Below the pieces are notes generated by a model. The model did not search any database. It was not told where the DNA came from and was given only the letters and a program-made list of their open reading frames with translations. A stretch of 47,309 bases of DNA from a virus, in the IMG/VR virus record IMGVR_UViG_3300034402_000016, positions 1-47,309 of that record. One strand, written 5' to 3'. The translations under genes were made by a program, and so were the position numbers. Positions within the stretch are counted from its first letter, which is position 1; every line of letters starts with the position of its first letter. Shown in pieces: positions 7,483 through 14,395 of this stretch.

Positions 7483-8173
7483 CGGGCTGTCTGCAACTCC
7501 ATACGGGATGGTGCCGCCTGCGGGCGCAGAGGCCGCGCTCTACATCTACCCCGGCCAGTGGCTCTTCCAGTGGGTGGACAGTGGCAGGCAGTTCTTCAAG
7601 TATGTCTCGCCGGCGACCGTGCGGCAGGCGCTCAGCAAGGAGCCGATTGATAGCGGGTGGATTCCCGCGAACGTGATTCGCTGGGGCACGTCGCGCGCGG
7701 GCGTCTTCATGGTCGGGTTTTACCCGCCGGCTCTTTATGATGTGCCGGTCGAGATGGAGGGGCAACCCGTGGCCTTACGCATCCCCCTGCCCGCGCTTGT
7801 TTTTGCGGGCATCAACTCCGGCTACTACATGTGGGCCATGAAGGATGCCGTCCTTAATCCTTCCGGACAGCTTTTCCAGGCGCCCCTTCCGAATATCAAC
7901 AAATTCGGGCTGATCTGCTTCGGCTCGAACGATCACCCGCATGTCTCGCGCGGAGGTTTCCAGCGCGCATGGGAGATGATCTGGCGCTCGGCCTGGAATG
8001 ACCACCACATGCAGGACCGGAGCAAGGCCGCGCCCGCCGACGTGCGCACGCAGCTCAAGAGTCTGCATGAGGCGCAGGCGCAGGAGTTTCCGCTTGACGA
8101 TCTTGTTCCGATGCATACGACGCTCGACGGAGCAGTGAAGAGGCTGACGCGCAGGGGAGGCGAAGACTTCTGA
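7448..8173 (+). CDS. PRTRC system protein B (E2-like fold)
   Basis: A 241-residue protein with clear PRTRC B features: KYVSPATVRQAL near residues 51-62, a YYMWAMK segment near 126, then LFQAPLPNINKFGLICFGS (142-160) and a late EFPLDDLVP. Comparative studies of prokaryotic ubiquitin-like systems relate this family to E2 conjugating enzymes; the PN...GxxC segment matches the E2 active-site region, making Cys157 the candidate catalytic residue. The GTG start at 7448 has GGAGGGAG 8 nt upstream and lies inside the previous gene. It is expected to act with the A and ThiF proteins. Confidence 0.82.
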   Translation: MKKKRSSSSQSNGLSATPYGMVPPAGAEAALYIYPGQWLFQWVDSGRQFFKYVSPATVRQALSKEPIDSGWIPANVIRWGTSRAGVFMVGFYPPALYDVPVEMEGQPVALRIPLPALVFAGINSGYYMWAMKDAVLNPSGQLFQAPLPNINKFGLICFGSNDHPHVSRGGFQRAWEMIWRSAWNDHHMQDRSKAAPADVRTQLKSLHEAQAQEFPLDDLVPMHTTLDGAVKRLTRRGGEDF

Positions 8174-8820
8174 TGCTGCCTCTCGTAAGCCACAGCTTCG
8201 CGGCGCCGGAGACGAATGAAGACTGGTCCAGGCGCGCGCAGCTCTTTGAATTCATCCTCGCCGCCGGCGGCGTCTACGTGCGCGGACATCGCGACCTGAT
8301 GGCCGCGACCTTCTGCATCGGCTATTGCGAAGTCAAGGGATTGCCCGAGGTGGAAGAGGAGCTGAGGTTCGATTTCGAGCGAGTGCCGCGCGAGCACCTG
8401 GAATGGATGCTCATGCACGCACGGCGCGAGGCGCTGGTCGATAGGGAGATTCTTTTTCATCTCTGCATGGAAAAGGATACCTGGGCCGTCACCATCCCGC
8501 CGCAGAAGCAGAGCGTCGCATCCTGCGAGCCGCTGGACGACGGGCCGGATTCGAGCCACACGCGCGCGCTCATTGATGTTCACTCGCATCACCGGATGCG
8601 CGCACGCTTCTCTTCGGTGGACGACGCGGCGGAGCAGGGCTTCAGGATTTACGCGGTGATGGGGAACGTGCTGAAAGAGCCGGAGATTCGCGTGCGCGTG
8701 GGGCTGTACGGCTATTTCTGGGAGATACCGGCGAGTTGGGTCTTCGAGATGCCGGACGGGTTGGTTGATTGCGTGGAGGGTTTGAAGCCTCCACGCTCCA
8801 AAGGGCAAGGATTCTTATGA
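8173..8820 (+). CDS. PRTRC system protein A, JAB/MPN-type metalloprotease
   Basis: A 215-residue protein with an exact JAMM motif: H137-x-H139, seven residues, S147, two residues, D150. Glu100 is a possible catalytic acid upstream. JAMM proteins of the JAB1/MPN fold remove ubiquitin-like modifiers or trim their precursors using zinc, and PRTRC protein A is a known member of this type. All metal-ligand residues are present, so it is probably active. Its ATG overlaps the stop of protein B by one base (TGATG) and its own stop overlaps the next ATG. Confidence 0.82.
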   Translation: MLPLVSHSFAAPETNEDWSRRAQLFEFILAAGGVYVRGHRDLMAATFCIGYCEVKGLPEVEEELRFDFERVPREHLEWMLMHARREALVDREILFHLCMEKDTWAVTIPPQKQSVASCEPLDDGPDSSHTRALIDVHSHHRMRARFSSVDDAAEQGFRIYAVMGNVLKEPEIRVRVGLYGYFWEIPASWVFEMPDGLVDCVEGLKPPRSKGQGFL

Positions 8821-9068
8821 GTCTAAACAAGCGCCCGCCGTTAGCGGCGACAAACAAATTGCCGTTGCGGTTGGTAGCCCCCGACGAATATTCGGGCTAT
8901 CGAGTGGTAGACGCGCGCGGAAGAAACCTTTGCATGCTCTACAACTGGCACGAAGAGGGTGGCGTGCAGCACACCGTCCCAGACGAAGAGGTGCGCGAGG
9001 TCGGCGAGTGGATAGTGGCGACGCTGAATGCGGCTCTTGAGTCCGACGAAAGGAGCGACGGCGCTTGA
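8817..9068 (+). CDS. Small protein between PRTRC A and ThiF
   Basis: An 83-residue protein starting at an ATGA overlap with protein A. It has a YRVVDARGRNLCMLYNW segment followed by an amphipathic helix with WIVATLNAAL, a pattern common in short phage proteins of unknown role. It is not part of the usual PRTRC gene set as I know it. It could be an accessory of this version of the cassette or an unrelated phage gene. Confidence 0.65.
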   Translation: MSLNKRPPLAATNKLPLRLVAPDEYSGYRVVDARGRNLCMLYNWHEEGGVQHTVPDEEVREVGEWIVATLNAALESDERSDGA

Positions 9069-9135
9069 AAACGCGCCTTCGGTAGATACGCATTCCTGCG
9101 CCCTGTGAACAAGGGCGGTCTCCTGCGAGGTTTGG

Positions 9136-10050
9136 ATGAAGCCCAAAAATAATATTCTACGTAAATCCCAAACGCTCGACCTCTCCTACGCCCGCGCCGC
9201 GCAGGTCGTGCCCGGCGGCTATGACCATCTTCGCCTGGTGCTCGTCGGCTGCGGAGGCACGGGGAGCTTTCTCGCCCCTTCTGTCGCCCGCCTCGCGCGC
9301 GTGCTTCAGGACGCCGGACGCGACGTGTCCGTGCTCTTTGTTGACCATGACATCGTCGAAGACAAGAACATCCCGCGCCAGAATTTCTGCCTCGCCGAGC
9401 TGGGGATGAACAAGGCCGTGACGCTCGCCGCCAGATGCAGCATCGCGTGGAATATGGAGATCGGCAGTATCCCCGAAAAGTTCAGCGATGCCGCGCTCGG
9501 CAACAGCAACAGATTCAGCTCCCTCACCGTGCTCATCGGCTGCGTTGACAACGCAGCGGCGCGGCGCGCCATCAATGCAGCCCTTCGCCAGAATGTGCAA
9601 CGACGGGCCGCCAACCTGTGGTGGCTCGACTGCGGAAACCTGAAGGAGGCCGGACAGGTCATGCTCGGCTGCGCGACGAAGGAGAGCGGGCTGAAGGGCG
9701 CATTCCCGACCAGGACGATCTGCACGGCGCTGCCGTCGCCGGCGATGCAGGCTCCGGACCTTCTCGTGCCGCGCCCGGAGGAGTTGTCCGGCCACAAGCT
9801 CTCTTGCGCGGAGCTAGCGATGCTCAACGCGCAGTCGCTGATGGTCAACCAGTATGTCGCAGCGGTCGCGGCGGATTACCTGTTGAAGTTTACGACCGGG
9901 CAGCTCAATAGATTCGCGACCTATTTCGACCTGGCGAGCATGACGACCAAGTCGCTCTACGTGACGCCCGATGAGGTGGCGCGCGTCATCGCCAAGCCGC
10001 CTGAATTCCTGATGGCCGAAATCGGCGGTCGCAAGAGGAGAGCGGCGTAA
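9136..10050 (+). CDS. PRTRC ThiF-family protein (E1-like)
   Basis: A 304-residue E1/ThiF/MoeB-type protein. The Rossmann ATP-binding loop GCGGTGS lies at 38-44, Asp70 ends the second strand, followed by NIPRQNF (78-84, the E1 NxxRQ motif), Lys93 and GCVDN (135-139). A Cys196 in a CTALPSP segment sits where E1 proteins carry the acceptor Cys. The protein should adenylate the C-terminus of a modifier and pass it to a thiol, presumably on protein B. There is no zinc-binding Cys quartet as in ThiF/MoeB. It is the last large gene of the cassette. Confidence 0.85.
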   Translation: MKPKNNILRKSQTLDLSYARAAQVVPGGYDHLRLVLVGCGGTGSFLAPSVARLARVLQDAGRDVSVLFVDHDIVEDKNIPRQNFCLAELGMNKAVTLAARCSIAWNMEIGSIPEKFSDAALGNSNRFSSLTVLIGCVDNAAARRAINAALRQNVQRRAANLWWLDCGNLKEAGQVMLGCATKESGLKGAFPTRTICTALPSPAMQAPDLLVPRPEELSGHKLSCAELAMLNAQSLMVNQYVAAVAADYLLKFTTGQLNRFATYFDLASMTTKSLYVTPDEVARVIAKPPEFLMAEIGGRKRRAA

Positions 10051-10061
10051 AGGAGTGGCTC

Positions 10062-10148
10062 ATGAGTCTCGTTTATTTCTTCGCGGCTATCTGCGCTGCA
10101 GCCATCATCTACGCGGCCACTATTTACGCTCAGAGGAACGACCCATAA
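10062..10148 (+). CDS. 28-residue single-span membrane peptide
   Basis: A short gene with a strong AAAGGAG at about 10049-10055. The product is nearly all one hydrophobic helix (Phe, Ala and Ile rich) ending in QRNDP. It lies directly after ThiF and before the metallopeptidase-like gene. Its size and good ribosome site suggest a real small membrane protein; function unknown. Confidence 0.55.
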   Translation: MSLVYFFAAICAAAIIYAATIYAQRNDP

Positions 10149-10185
10149 CGGACTCAAATTCTCAATCTCGAAAGGCAGGTGAGTG

Positions 10186-10752
10186 ATGTCAATCACGTAT
10201 TCTCCGGCTAAAAACCCCGAAGCGATTGCGCGGAAAGTGATCAGCGAATTTTACCCTGACCTGACGCGCGTTGATTTTGTTTTCCTCTTCAAGATCAAGA
10301 AGGACAAAGACGGCGTGCCGGTCATCCCGGTGCGCAAAGGTAAGGATGTTTGGTTCGAGGTCAAACTTATCAGCGGCCTCAACGCCTATCTCTCTTCAGA
10401 GCGCATCACCGGCAACGGCGAAGAAGAGCCAAGACCTTATTTCGTCATCAGCCTCACGCAAATCGTCTGGGATCATCATCTCGACGAGGCGCAGCGAGAG
10501 GCGCTGATGGACACTGCCCTGTGCCTTTGTGATTACGATTCTGAGAAGGACAAGCTCTCAGTTCGGGGCTATGACGTAGAGGCGCATCACGAGGTGATGA
10601 AGAGGCGCGGCGCATGGGCGCCTGAGCTTGAGACCTTCGTGAAGGTTGCGCAGCAGAGGCCGCTGCCGGGAGTGGCTCCGGCGACTAAAGAGGCGTCCGG
10701 AAGGATCAAGCGCGCCGCCGCCGGGTCTCCGGCAACGCCGCCCGCGCAATGA
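10186..10752 (+). CDS. Phage metallopeptidase-like protein with lost HExxH motif
   Basis: A 188-residue protein resembling the putative phage metallopeptidase family: VDFVFLFK strand, KLISGLNAYL, a FVISLTQIVWD strand, a helix with LDEAQREALMDTAL, then YDVEAHHEVMKRRGAW. In the active family the helix carries HExxH; here the same place reads LMDTALCLC, so the zinc site is missing. It is probably a non-catalytic derivative. The C-terminal ~30 residues are a basic, Ala/Pro-rich tail. ATG 10186 is preferred over GTG 10183, with AAAGGCAGG upstream. Confidence 0.6.
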   Translation: MSITYSPAKNPEAIARKVISEFYPDLTRVDFVFLFKIKKDKDGVPVIPVRKGKDVWFEVKLISGLNAYLSSERITGNGEEEPRPYFVISLTQIVWDHHLDEAQREALMDTALCLCDYDSEKDKLSVRGYDVEAHHEVMKRRGAWAPELETFVKVAQQRPLPGVAPATKEASGRIKRAAAGSPATPPAQ

Positions 10753-10802
10753 GTTACGCGCTTCTCTATTTACTCTTTTACGACCATCACGAAGGAGACG
10801 AT

Positions 10803-11213
10803 ATGTCATCAAGAACCGGCAACACGCGCCAGAGCGTCAGGGATGAGCAGCGCGCGCGCTTCGGAGTCAATAGGTTCACGGACCAGCACCTGACCTGCAC
10901 GGACTGCGGCGGCGCGTTCGTGTGGACCGCCGCCGATCAGAAGTATTTCCGCGAGCAGGGATGGACAAATACGCCGAAGAGGTGCAAGCCGTGTCGGGCT
11001 GCTAATCGCAATGGCTCTCGTCGGGAAAGCGCGCCTGTCACTACAGCGCAGCCGACATTGCAGGCGAGACCGGCGCGGCAGAGGGATGACCGTCAGCGCG
11101 TCGAGACAGAGATTCGCTGTGCGAAGTGCGGCAAAGTTGCAACCGTGCCTTTCAAGCCGCATCAGGGCAGGCCCGTTTACTGCAATACGTGTTTCGTGCC
11201 GGGTAACAAATGA
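10803..11213 (+). CDS. Two-zinc-ribbon protein
   Basis: A 136-residue protein with an N-terminal probable zinc-ribbon domain (CTDCGGAF...DQKYFREQGW...RCKPCR) and a C-terminal CxxC-x17-CxxC domain (CAKCG...PVYCNTC). The linker is Arg/Gln/Thr rich. Start ATG 10803 follows GGAG; an upstream in-frame start at 10749 overlaps the previous gene and lacks a good site. Zinc ribbons of this kind are found in nucleic-acid-binding proteins of many phages and bacteria. It overlaps the next gene by ATGA. Confidence 0.72.
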   Translation: MSSRTGNTRQSVRDEQRARFGVNRFTDQHLTCTDCGGAFVWTAADQKYFREQGWTNTPKRCKPCRAANRNGSRRESAPVTTAQPTLQARPARQRDDRQRVETEIRCAKCGKVATVPFKPHQGRPVYCNTCFVPGNK

Positions 11214-11419
11214 ACTGTCCGAATTGCGGCCACCAAATTGAATTTAGGAATCTGCCGCGCACGCGTAGGCAGCGGCAAGTATTGGATTACTACATGAGTT
11301 TCTCTGCCCATAGGGGACATCCACCCTCATACGCAAGGATCGCGCTGCATATCGGAGTGAAATCAAAAGCTACGATCATGAAGCACGTTCAAGCTTTGAA
11401 ACGGCAAGGATTTATTTAG
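11210..11419 (+). CDS. LexA-like winged-helix protein with N-terminal CxxC
   Basis: A 69-residue protein beginning with CPNC and continuing as a LexA-type DNA-binding domain: RQRQVLDYYMSF, GHPPSYARIALHIGV, then KATIMKHVQALKRQGFI. It has no protease domain, so it cannot self-cleave like LexA; it is a stand-alone DNA binder. It is one of two small candidates for binding the operator at 68-86. Translation is coupled to the zinc-ribbon gene through ATGA. Confidence 0.72.
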   Translation: MNCPNCGHQIEFRNLPRTRRQRQVLDYYMSFSAHRGHPPSYARIALHIGVKSKATIMKHVQALKRQGFI

Positions 11420-11447
11420 TGAAGGCTTCTTTTGAAAGGATTTGACA

Positions 11448-11666
11448 TTGAGCGAAAAGCTTACAGTGACTTTCATTAAGGGCAAAAAGTCCGAAGCGAT
11501 TTGTGTGACCTGTGACGAGTGCGGTTGGCATGGCGACAACAACGTAACGTTCATGTCTATAGGGCAGAAAGCTTGGTTCCACCGCAAATATACAAAGCAC
11601 ACGAAATTTTCCTTTTGGACTATCGAGCAACCAAAGGAGCAACGGCGGCTTGACTGCGCCGCTTGA
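11448..11666 (+). CDS. Hypothetical protein with CxxC pair (72 aa)
   Basis: A small protein with CVTCDECGWHGDNN near residues 19-32, which could bind a metal, followed by an aromatic, basic stretch (WFHRKYTKH). TTG 11448 lies 7 nt after GAAAGGA; TTG 11442 is closer and less likely. The preceding leader contains GGCTTCTTTTGAA (11424-11436), repeated before the next gene. Function unknown. Confidence 0.5.
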   Translation: MSEKLTVTFIKGKKSEAICVTCDECGWHGDNNVTFMSIGQKAWFHRKYTKHTKFSFWTIEQPKEQRRLDCAA

Positions 11667-11681
11667 AAGGAGCGGCTTCTT

Positions 11682-12068
11682 TTGAATATGTCCAGACTGC
11701 CGAGTCTAGCTGAAGTAGCCGAGCGGGTAGATAAGTGTTTACTCGCAGCGCAGAGGCATAAGCGATTGGACTGCCTGCGTCAGGACTTAATTCAGGAACT
11801 GCTAGTTGTTCACGGAAACGGTTTTGATGCAGGGCTATTAGCGCGGGCGAGGGCGACTCCGAAACGCTTTTATTCCCAACAGGAAGTTTCAGAGTTCAGA
11901 GCAGATGGCACGAACTGGTCACAAATGTTCCGGGCTGCTTTAAGCAATATCGCGCGTGGAAATTTTAGTGCGAGAGTAATCGAGGATGTCAGACGTATGG
12001 GCGAACTGTCTGGTCTGTCAAACAAGCAAATTGGCTCAGCCTTGTCTAAGGCTGCGGCTAGAAGATGA
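11682..12068 (+). CDS. Hypothetical helical protein (128 aa)
   Basis: A mostly helical, basic protein of 128 residues, not recognised. The start is TTG 11682 or ATG 11688 behind GAAAGGAG. Residues about 65-105 hold FYSQQEVSEFRADGTNWSQMF, and the C-terminus has LSNKQIGSALSKAAARR, which could form an HTH-like helix pair. It lies just upstream of the replication genes. Confidence 0.55.
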   Translation: MNMSRLPSLAEVAERVDKCLLAAQRHKRLDCLRQDLIQELLVVHGNGFDAGLLARARATPKRFYSQQEVSEFRADGTNWSQMFRAALSNIARGNFSARVIEDVRRMGELSGLSNKQIGSALSKAAARR

Positions 12069-12086
12069 CGGGGCAATAGAAAACCA

Positions 12087-12263
12087 ATGGCAACTCTCAA
12101 AGAGGCAATCAAAGAGACCCGCGAACATCTCGAAATCAACGGCGACCCGGACGTCACGGACGAGGACGCCTTTGAAAATTTGATGGGCGAATGCGGTCAG
12201 GATTCGAGCGGATATTGCTCAATGGCAGGCTCGGAGTATTGCGAGTTTGAATGTCCCTTTTGA
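12087..12263 (+). CDS. Small acidic Cys-containing protein (58 aa)
   Basis: ATG 12087 to TGA 12261-12263 gives 58 residues, acidic and with four Cys in the second half (CGQ..., YCSM, YCEFEC). There is no strong Shine-Dalgarno site. It is supported by filling the gap between the helical protein and the initiator gene on the coding strand and by a plausible soluble composition. Function unknown. Confidence 0.45.
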   Translation: MATLKEAIKETREHLEINGDPDVTDEDAFENLMGECGQDSSGYCSMAGSEYCEFECPF

Positions 12264-12305
12264 GGGTAACGGGCAAGCGCATAACGAGTTTTTCAAGGAT
12301 GGTGA

Positions 12306-13151
12306 ATGGGTCTGAACCTCGTCGAAATCGTGCGGCGCTCGGCAGCAGACAAGCTGACCCACGTCGAGCTTGATCTCTATCTTTATTACTGCGCGTTCCG
12401 CGATGAAGGGACGGGAATCAGTAAACCCAGAAACAAGGACATTCACCGGGACAGGGGGATCGGTTACAGCAATATATCCAAAGTGAAGAACAGCCTGGCT
12501 GAGAAGCTTTGGATTGAGCTGAAGGGGGGCAGGCGGGTCAGACCGCTTGTCGGATTTGAAATCAAAAATAGCTCTGAGAGCCATTTTCGGGAGAAAGAAG
12601 GCACGCGCGCGCCGAAGGATTCTCCCTCGAAAAATAGCCCTCACGGCTATTCTAGCTCTCAGAGCGATATTTCAGAAGGCGCAGCCGAAGCAGAAAATAG
12701 CTCTGACGGCTATTTTTCAAATTCCAAAAATGGCTCTCACAGCCAAAATAGCTCTCAGAGCCATTTTCCCCCCACACCCCCCTATAAGGATAAAAACTCT
12801 TCTGCGATTAACAGCCTGCAGGCAGGCCAGCGCGCCGGCAGTGCGGGCGGGCTACCTAATTTTCGGGATGAGTACGGCAGGGAGCCGGATGAGCTATGCG
12901 ACAAAGCGTTCATCGAGGGCATGAAGCGGCGCGCCGAATTCACCGGCGTGAGCGTAGACACCGTGTGGCTCGACATGGACGCCAAGGCCAAAAAGCCGAA
13001 GACCTGCTATCGCTTCGTGAAATGGCTCCAGCGGGAGGTCGAAAAGCAGGAGAGGGGAGGCAAGCGTGAGACTGGTGAACGCGGCGCAGCAGCAGCCGGA
13101 AACAGCGCAGGAAACAGGTACGATCCCTGGTCCAGCCAGGAAACCGGATGA
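12306..13151 (+). CDS. Phage replication initiator (lambda O-like organisation)
   Basis: A 281-residue protein. The N-terminal ~85 residues form a winged-helix domain of the type found in phage replication proteins (LTHVELDLYLYYCAF, then ISKPRNKDIHRDRGIGYSNISKVKNSLAEKLWI). The middle (about residues 87-154) is low complexity, made of NSSxSHF/NSSxGYF units because the DNA carries palindromic iterons there. The C-terminal part (GREPDELCDKAFIEGMKRR...KWLQREVEK) is helical and may contact the helicase loader. Gene order initiator-loader and iterons inside the initiator gene match lambda O/P. It overlaps the next gene by 86 nt. Confidence 0.75.
   Translation: MGLNLVEIVRRSAADKLTHVELDLYLYYCAFRDEGTGISKPRNKDIHRDRGIGYSNISKVKNSLAEKLWIELKGGRRVRPLVGFEIKNSSESHFREKEGTRAPKDSPSKNSPHGYSSSQSDISEGAAEAENSSDGYFSNSKNGSHSQNSSQSHFPPTPPYKDKNSSAINSLQAGQRAGSAGGLPNFRDEYGREPDELCDKAFIEGMKRRAEFTGVSVDTVWLDMDAKAKKPKTCYRFVKWLQREVEKQERGGKRETGERGAAAAGNSAGNRYDPWSSQETG
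12565..12812. other. Probable replication origin: six palindromic iterons plus adjacent AT-rich stretch
   Basis: Six imperfect palindromes with core GGCTCTNAGAGCC flanked by AAAAT and ATTTT start at about 12565, 12631, 12652, 12694, 12727 and 12745. The last (12745-12767) and first (12565-12587) are the most complete. All spacings are multiples of three because they lie in an open gene. A C-rich run (12768-12781) and an AT-rich stretch (12782-12812) follow and could be the unwinding element. The arrangement parallels oriλ inside gene O. Confidence 0.7.
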
Positions 13152-13842
13152 ACTCTGCCAGTTTTGCTTCGGCTCGGGGATGGAGATGATGCCGAGATAC
13201 AGCGACCTTACGACGCAGGAGCAGCGCGGCGGCGCGCGCAGGTGCAGATGCCGAGTCGAGGCTGACCGCGCCGAAGCCAGGCGCCAGGCGCTCGCCGTCA
13301 TCCCGCGAGAGTTCGGCGTCCCGCGCCTGCACCTGATCGCGCCGGACGCGAAGAGATACGCGCAGCAGTTCGCCAAGCTGGAGATGCTCCGCAGCGACCC
13401 GGATCGTTCCTATCTCATCTGCGGTCGCAACGGGACCGGCAAGAGCTTCTTCGGCTGGGCGCTGTATGTGCACGCCATCGAGCAGGGAAGACGGGCGGCG
13501 GCCTGCACGCTCTACGAGCTGCTCAAGGAGTACAGGCGCTATACCTGCCAGCCTGCGCAGAACGACTGGAGGCCGCGCGTGCTGCCGGAAGACCTCAAGC
13601 AGAACGACACGCGCTGGACCATCTTCCTGGATGAGATTCACGCGGCCACGCCGAGCGAGTTCGCGACGAGGGAATTCTTTTATCTCCTGAAGGCTGCGAC
13701 GGAATACGGCCATCAGATGATCTACACGTGCAACGTGAAACCGGAGGTGTTGCACCAGCGCTGGTCGAGCGTGAATGAGTTCGAGGGCGATTCGATTGCG
13801 CGGCGGCTGGCGGAGTATTCAAAGCGGATAGAGATGTTTTGA
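13066..13842 (+). CDS. DnaC-like helicase loader ATPase
   Basis: A 258-residue AAA+ protein. Walker A GRNGTGKS lies at 120-127 and Walker B WTIFLDE at 184-190. The N-terminus carries a four-Cys cluster (C31, C34, C60, C62), a zinc site seen in DnaC/IstB-related loaders. The protein should deliver the host replicative helicase to the origin bound by the initiator, as lambda P or DnaC do. The GTG start at 13066 lies inside the initiator gene behind GGGAGG. The C-terminus contains RWSSVNEFEGDSIARRL, the sensor-2/arginine region usual in this family. Confidence 0.82.
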   Translation: MRLVNAAQQQPETAQETGTIPGPARKPDELCQFCFGSGMEMMPRYSDLTTQEQRGGARRCRCRVEADRAEARRQALAVIPREFGVPRLHLIAPDAKRYAQQFAKLEMLRSDPDRSYLICGRNGTGKSFFGWALYVHAIEQGRRAAACTLYELLKEYRRYTCQPAQNDWRPRVLPEDLKQNDTRWTIFLDEIHAATPSEFATREFFYLLKAATEYGHQMIYTCNVKPEVLHQRWSSVNEFEGDSIARRLAEYSKRIEMF

Positions 13843-13854
13843 GAGGTAGCTTAG

Positions 13855-14127
13855 ATGGGCATAGTCGAGCAACAGGAAGAGATTTCACCGGAATTGGAAG
13901 CGCTCATTGATGCCGTTGATGCGCTGCGTGAGAACGCCGCCAGTCTGGAAGACTCAGATGGCACTTATGGCGGCCATCTCAAACACCTCTCATTATCGCG
14001 CGATGAGCTTGGGCGCCAGCACGGGCGTGCCGCCGCCAAGCGTGAATTAGCCAACAGGCTTGAGCTTGAAGCCCGTTCAGTTTGCGCGAAAGAGCAGACT
14101 CAGAAAGGCCGGTCGAACAAGAAATGA
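13855..14127 (+). CDS. Hypothetical protein (90 aa)
   Basis: An acidic N-terminal half followed by a basic Lys/Arg C-terminus, largely helical and possibly a short coiled coil. No known motif. It starts 12 nt after the helicase loader with GAGAGGTAGC upstream and overlaps the next gene by ATGA. Probably an accessory gene of the replication operon. Confidence 0.55.
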   Translation: MGIVEQQEEISPELEALIDAVDALRENAASLEDSDGTYGGHLKHLSLSRDELGRQHGRAAAKRELANRLELEARSVCAKEQTQKGRSNKK

Positions 14128-14357
14128 TACCAGCGCGCAAAGTAGGCTCGAAGGTCAATACGATTGACCCGGAGGCGGTCAACCGAATCGGCGCAGTAGT
14201 CTGCGGAGTGATTAAAGGCGCGCTTCAAGGTGAATGCGCGCTCTCACCGCTTGAGGTTGGGAGACTTTCATTCAAGACAGCGGCTGAAGCCGAGTGGGTC
14301 AGACTGAGCGGCATGAAGGTCTATCGGGAATTGCGCCGGGTGTCCGTGCGCGGGTAA
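14124..14357 (+). CDS. Hypothetical protein (77 aa)
   Basis: ATG 14124 overlaps the previous stop (ATGA) and is preferred to an in-frame start at 14082 deep in the previous gene. The 77-residue product has a Val/Ile-rich strand-helix stretch in the middle and a basic end. Not recognised. Confidence 0.55.
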   Translation: MIPARKVGSKVNTIDPEAVNRIGAVVCGVIKGALQGECALSPLEVGRLSFKTAAEAEWVRLSGMKVYRELRRVSVRG

Positions 14358-14395
14358 CAACAGAAACCTTGACGGAGTTTGACGATGGAGGACTT

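Noticed and set aside
12565-12768. CRISPR array
   Set aside because: Units are palindromic, irregularly spaced by multiples of three, lie inside an open gene, and there are no cas genes.
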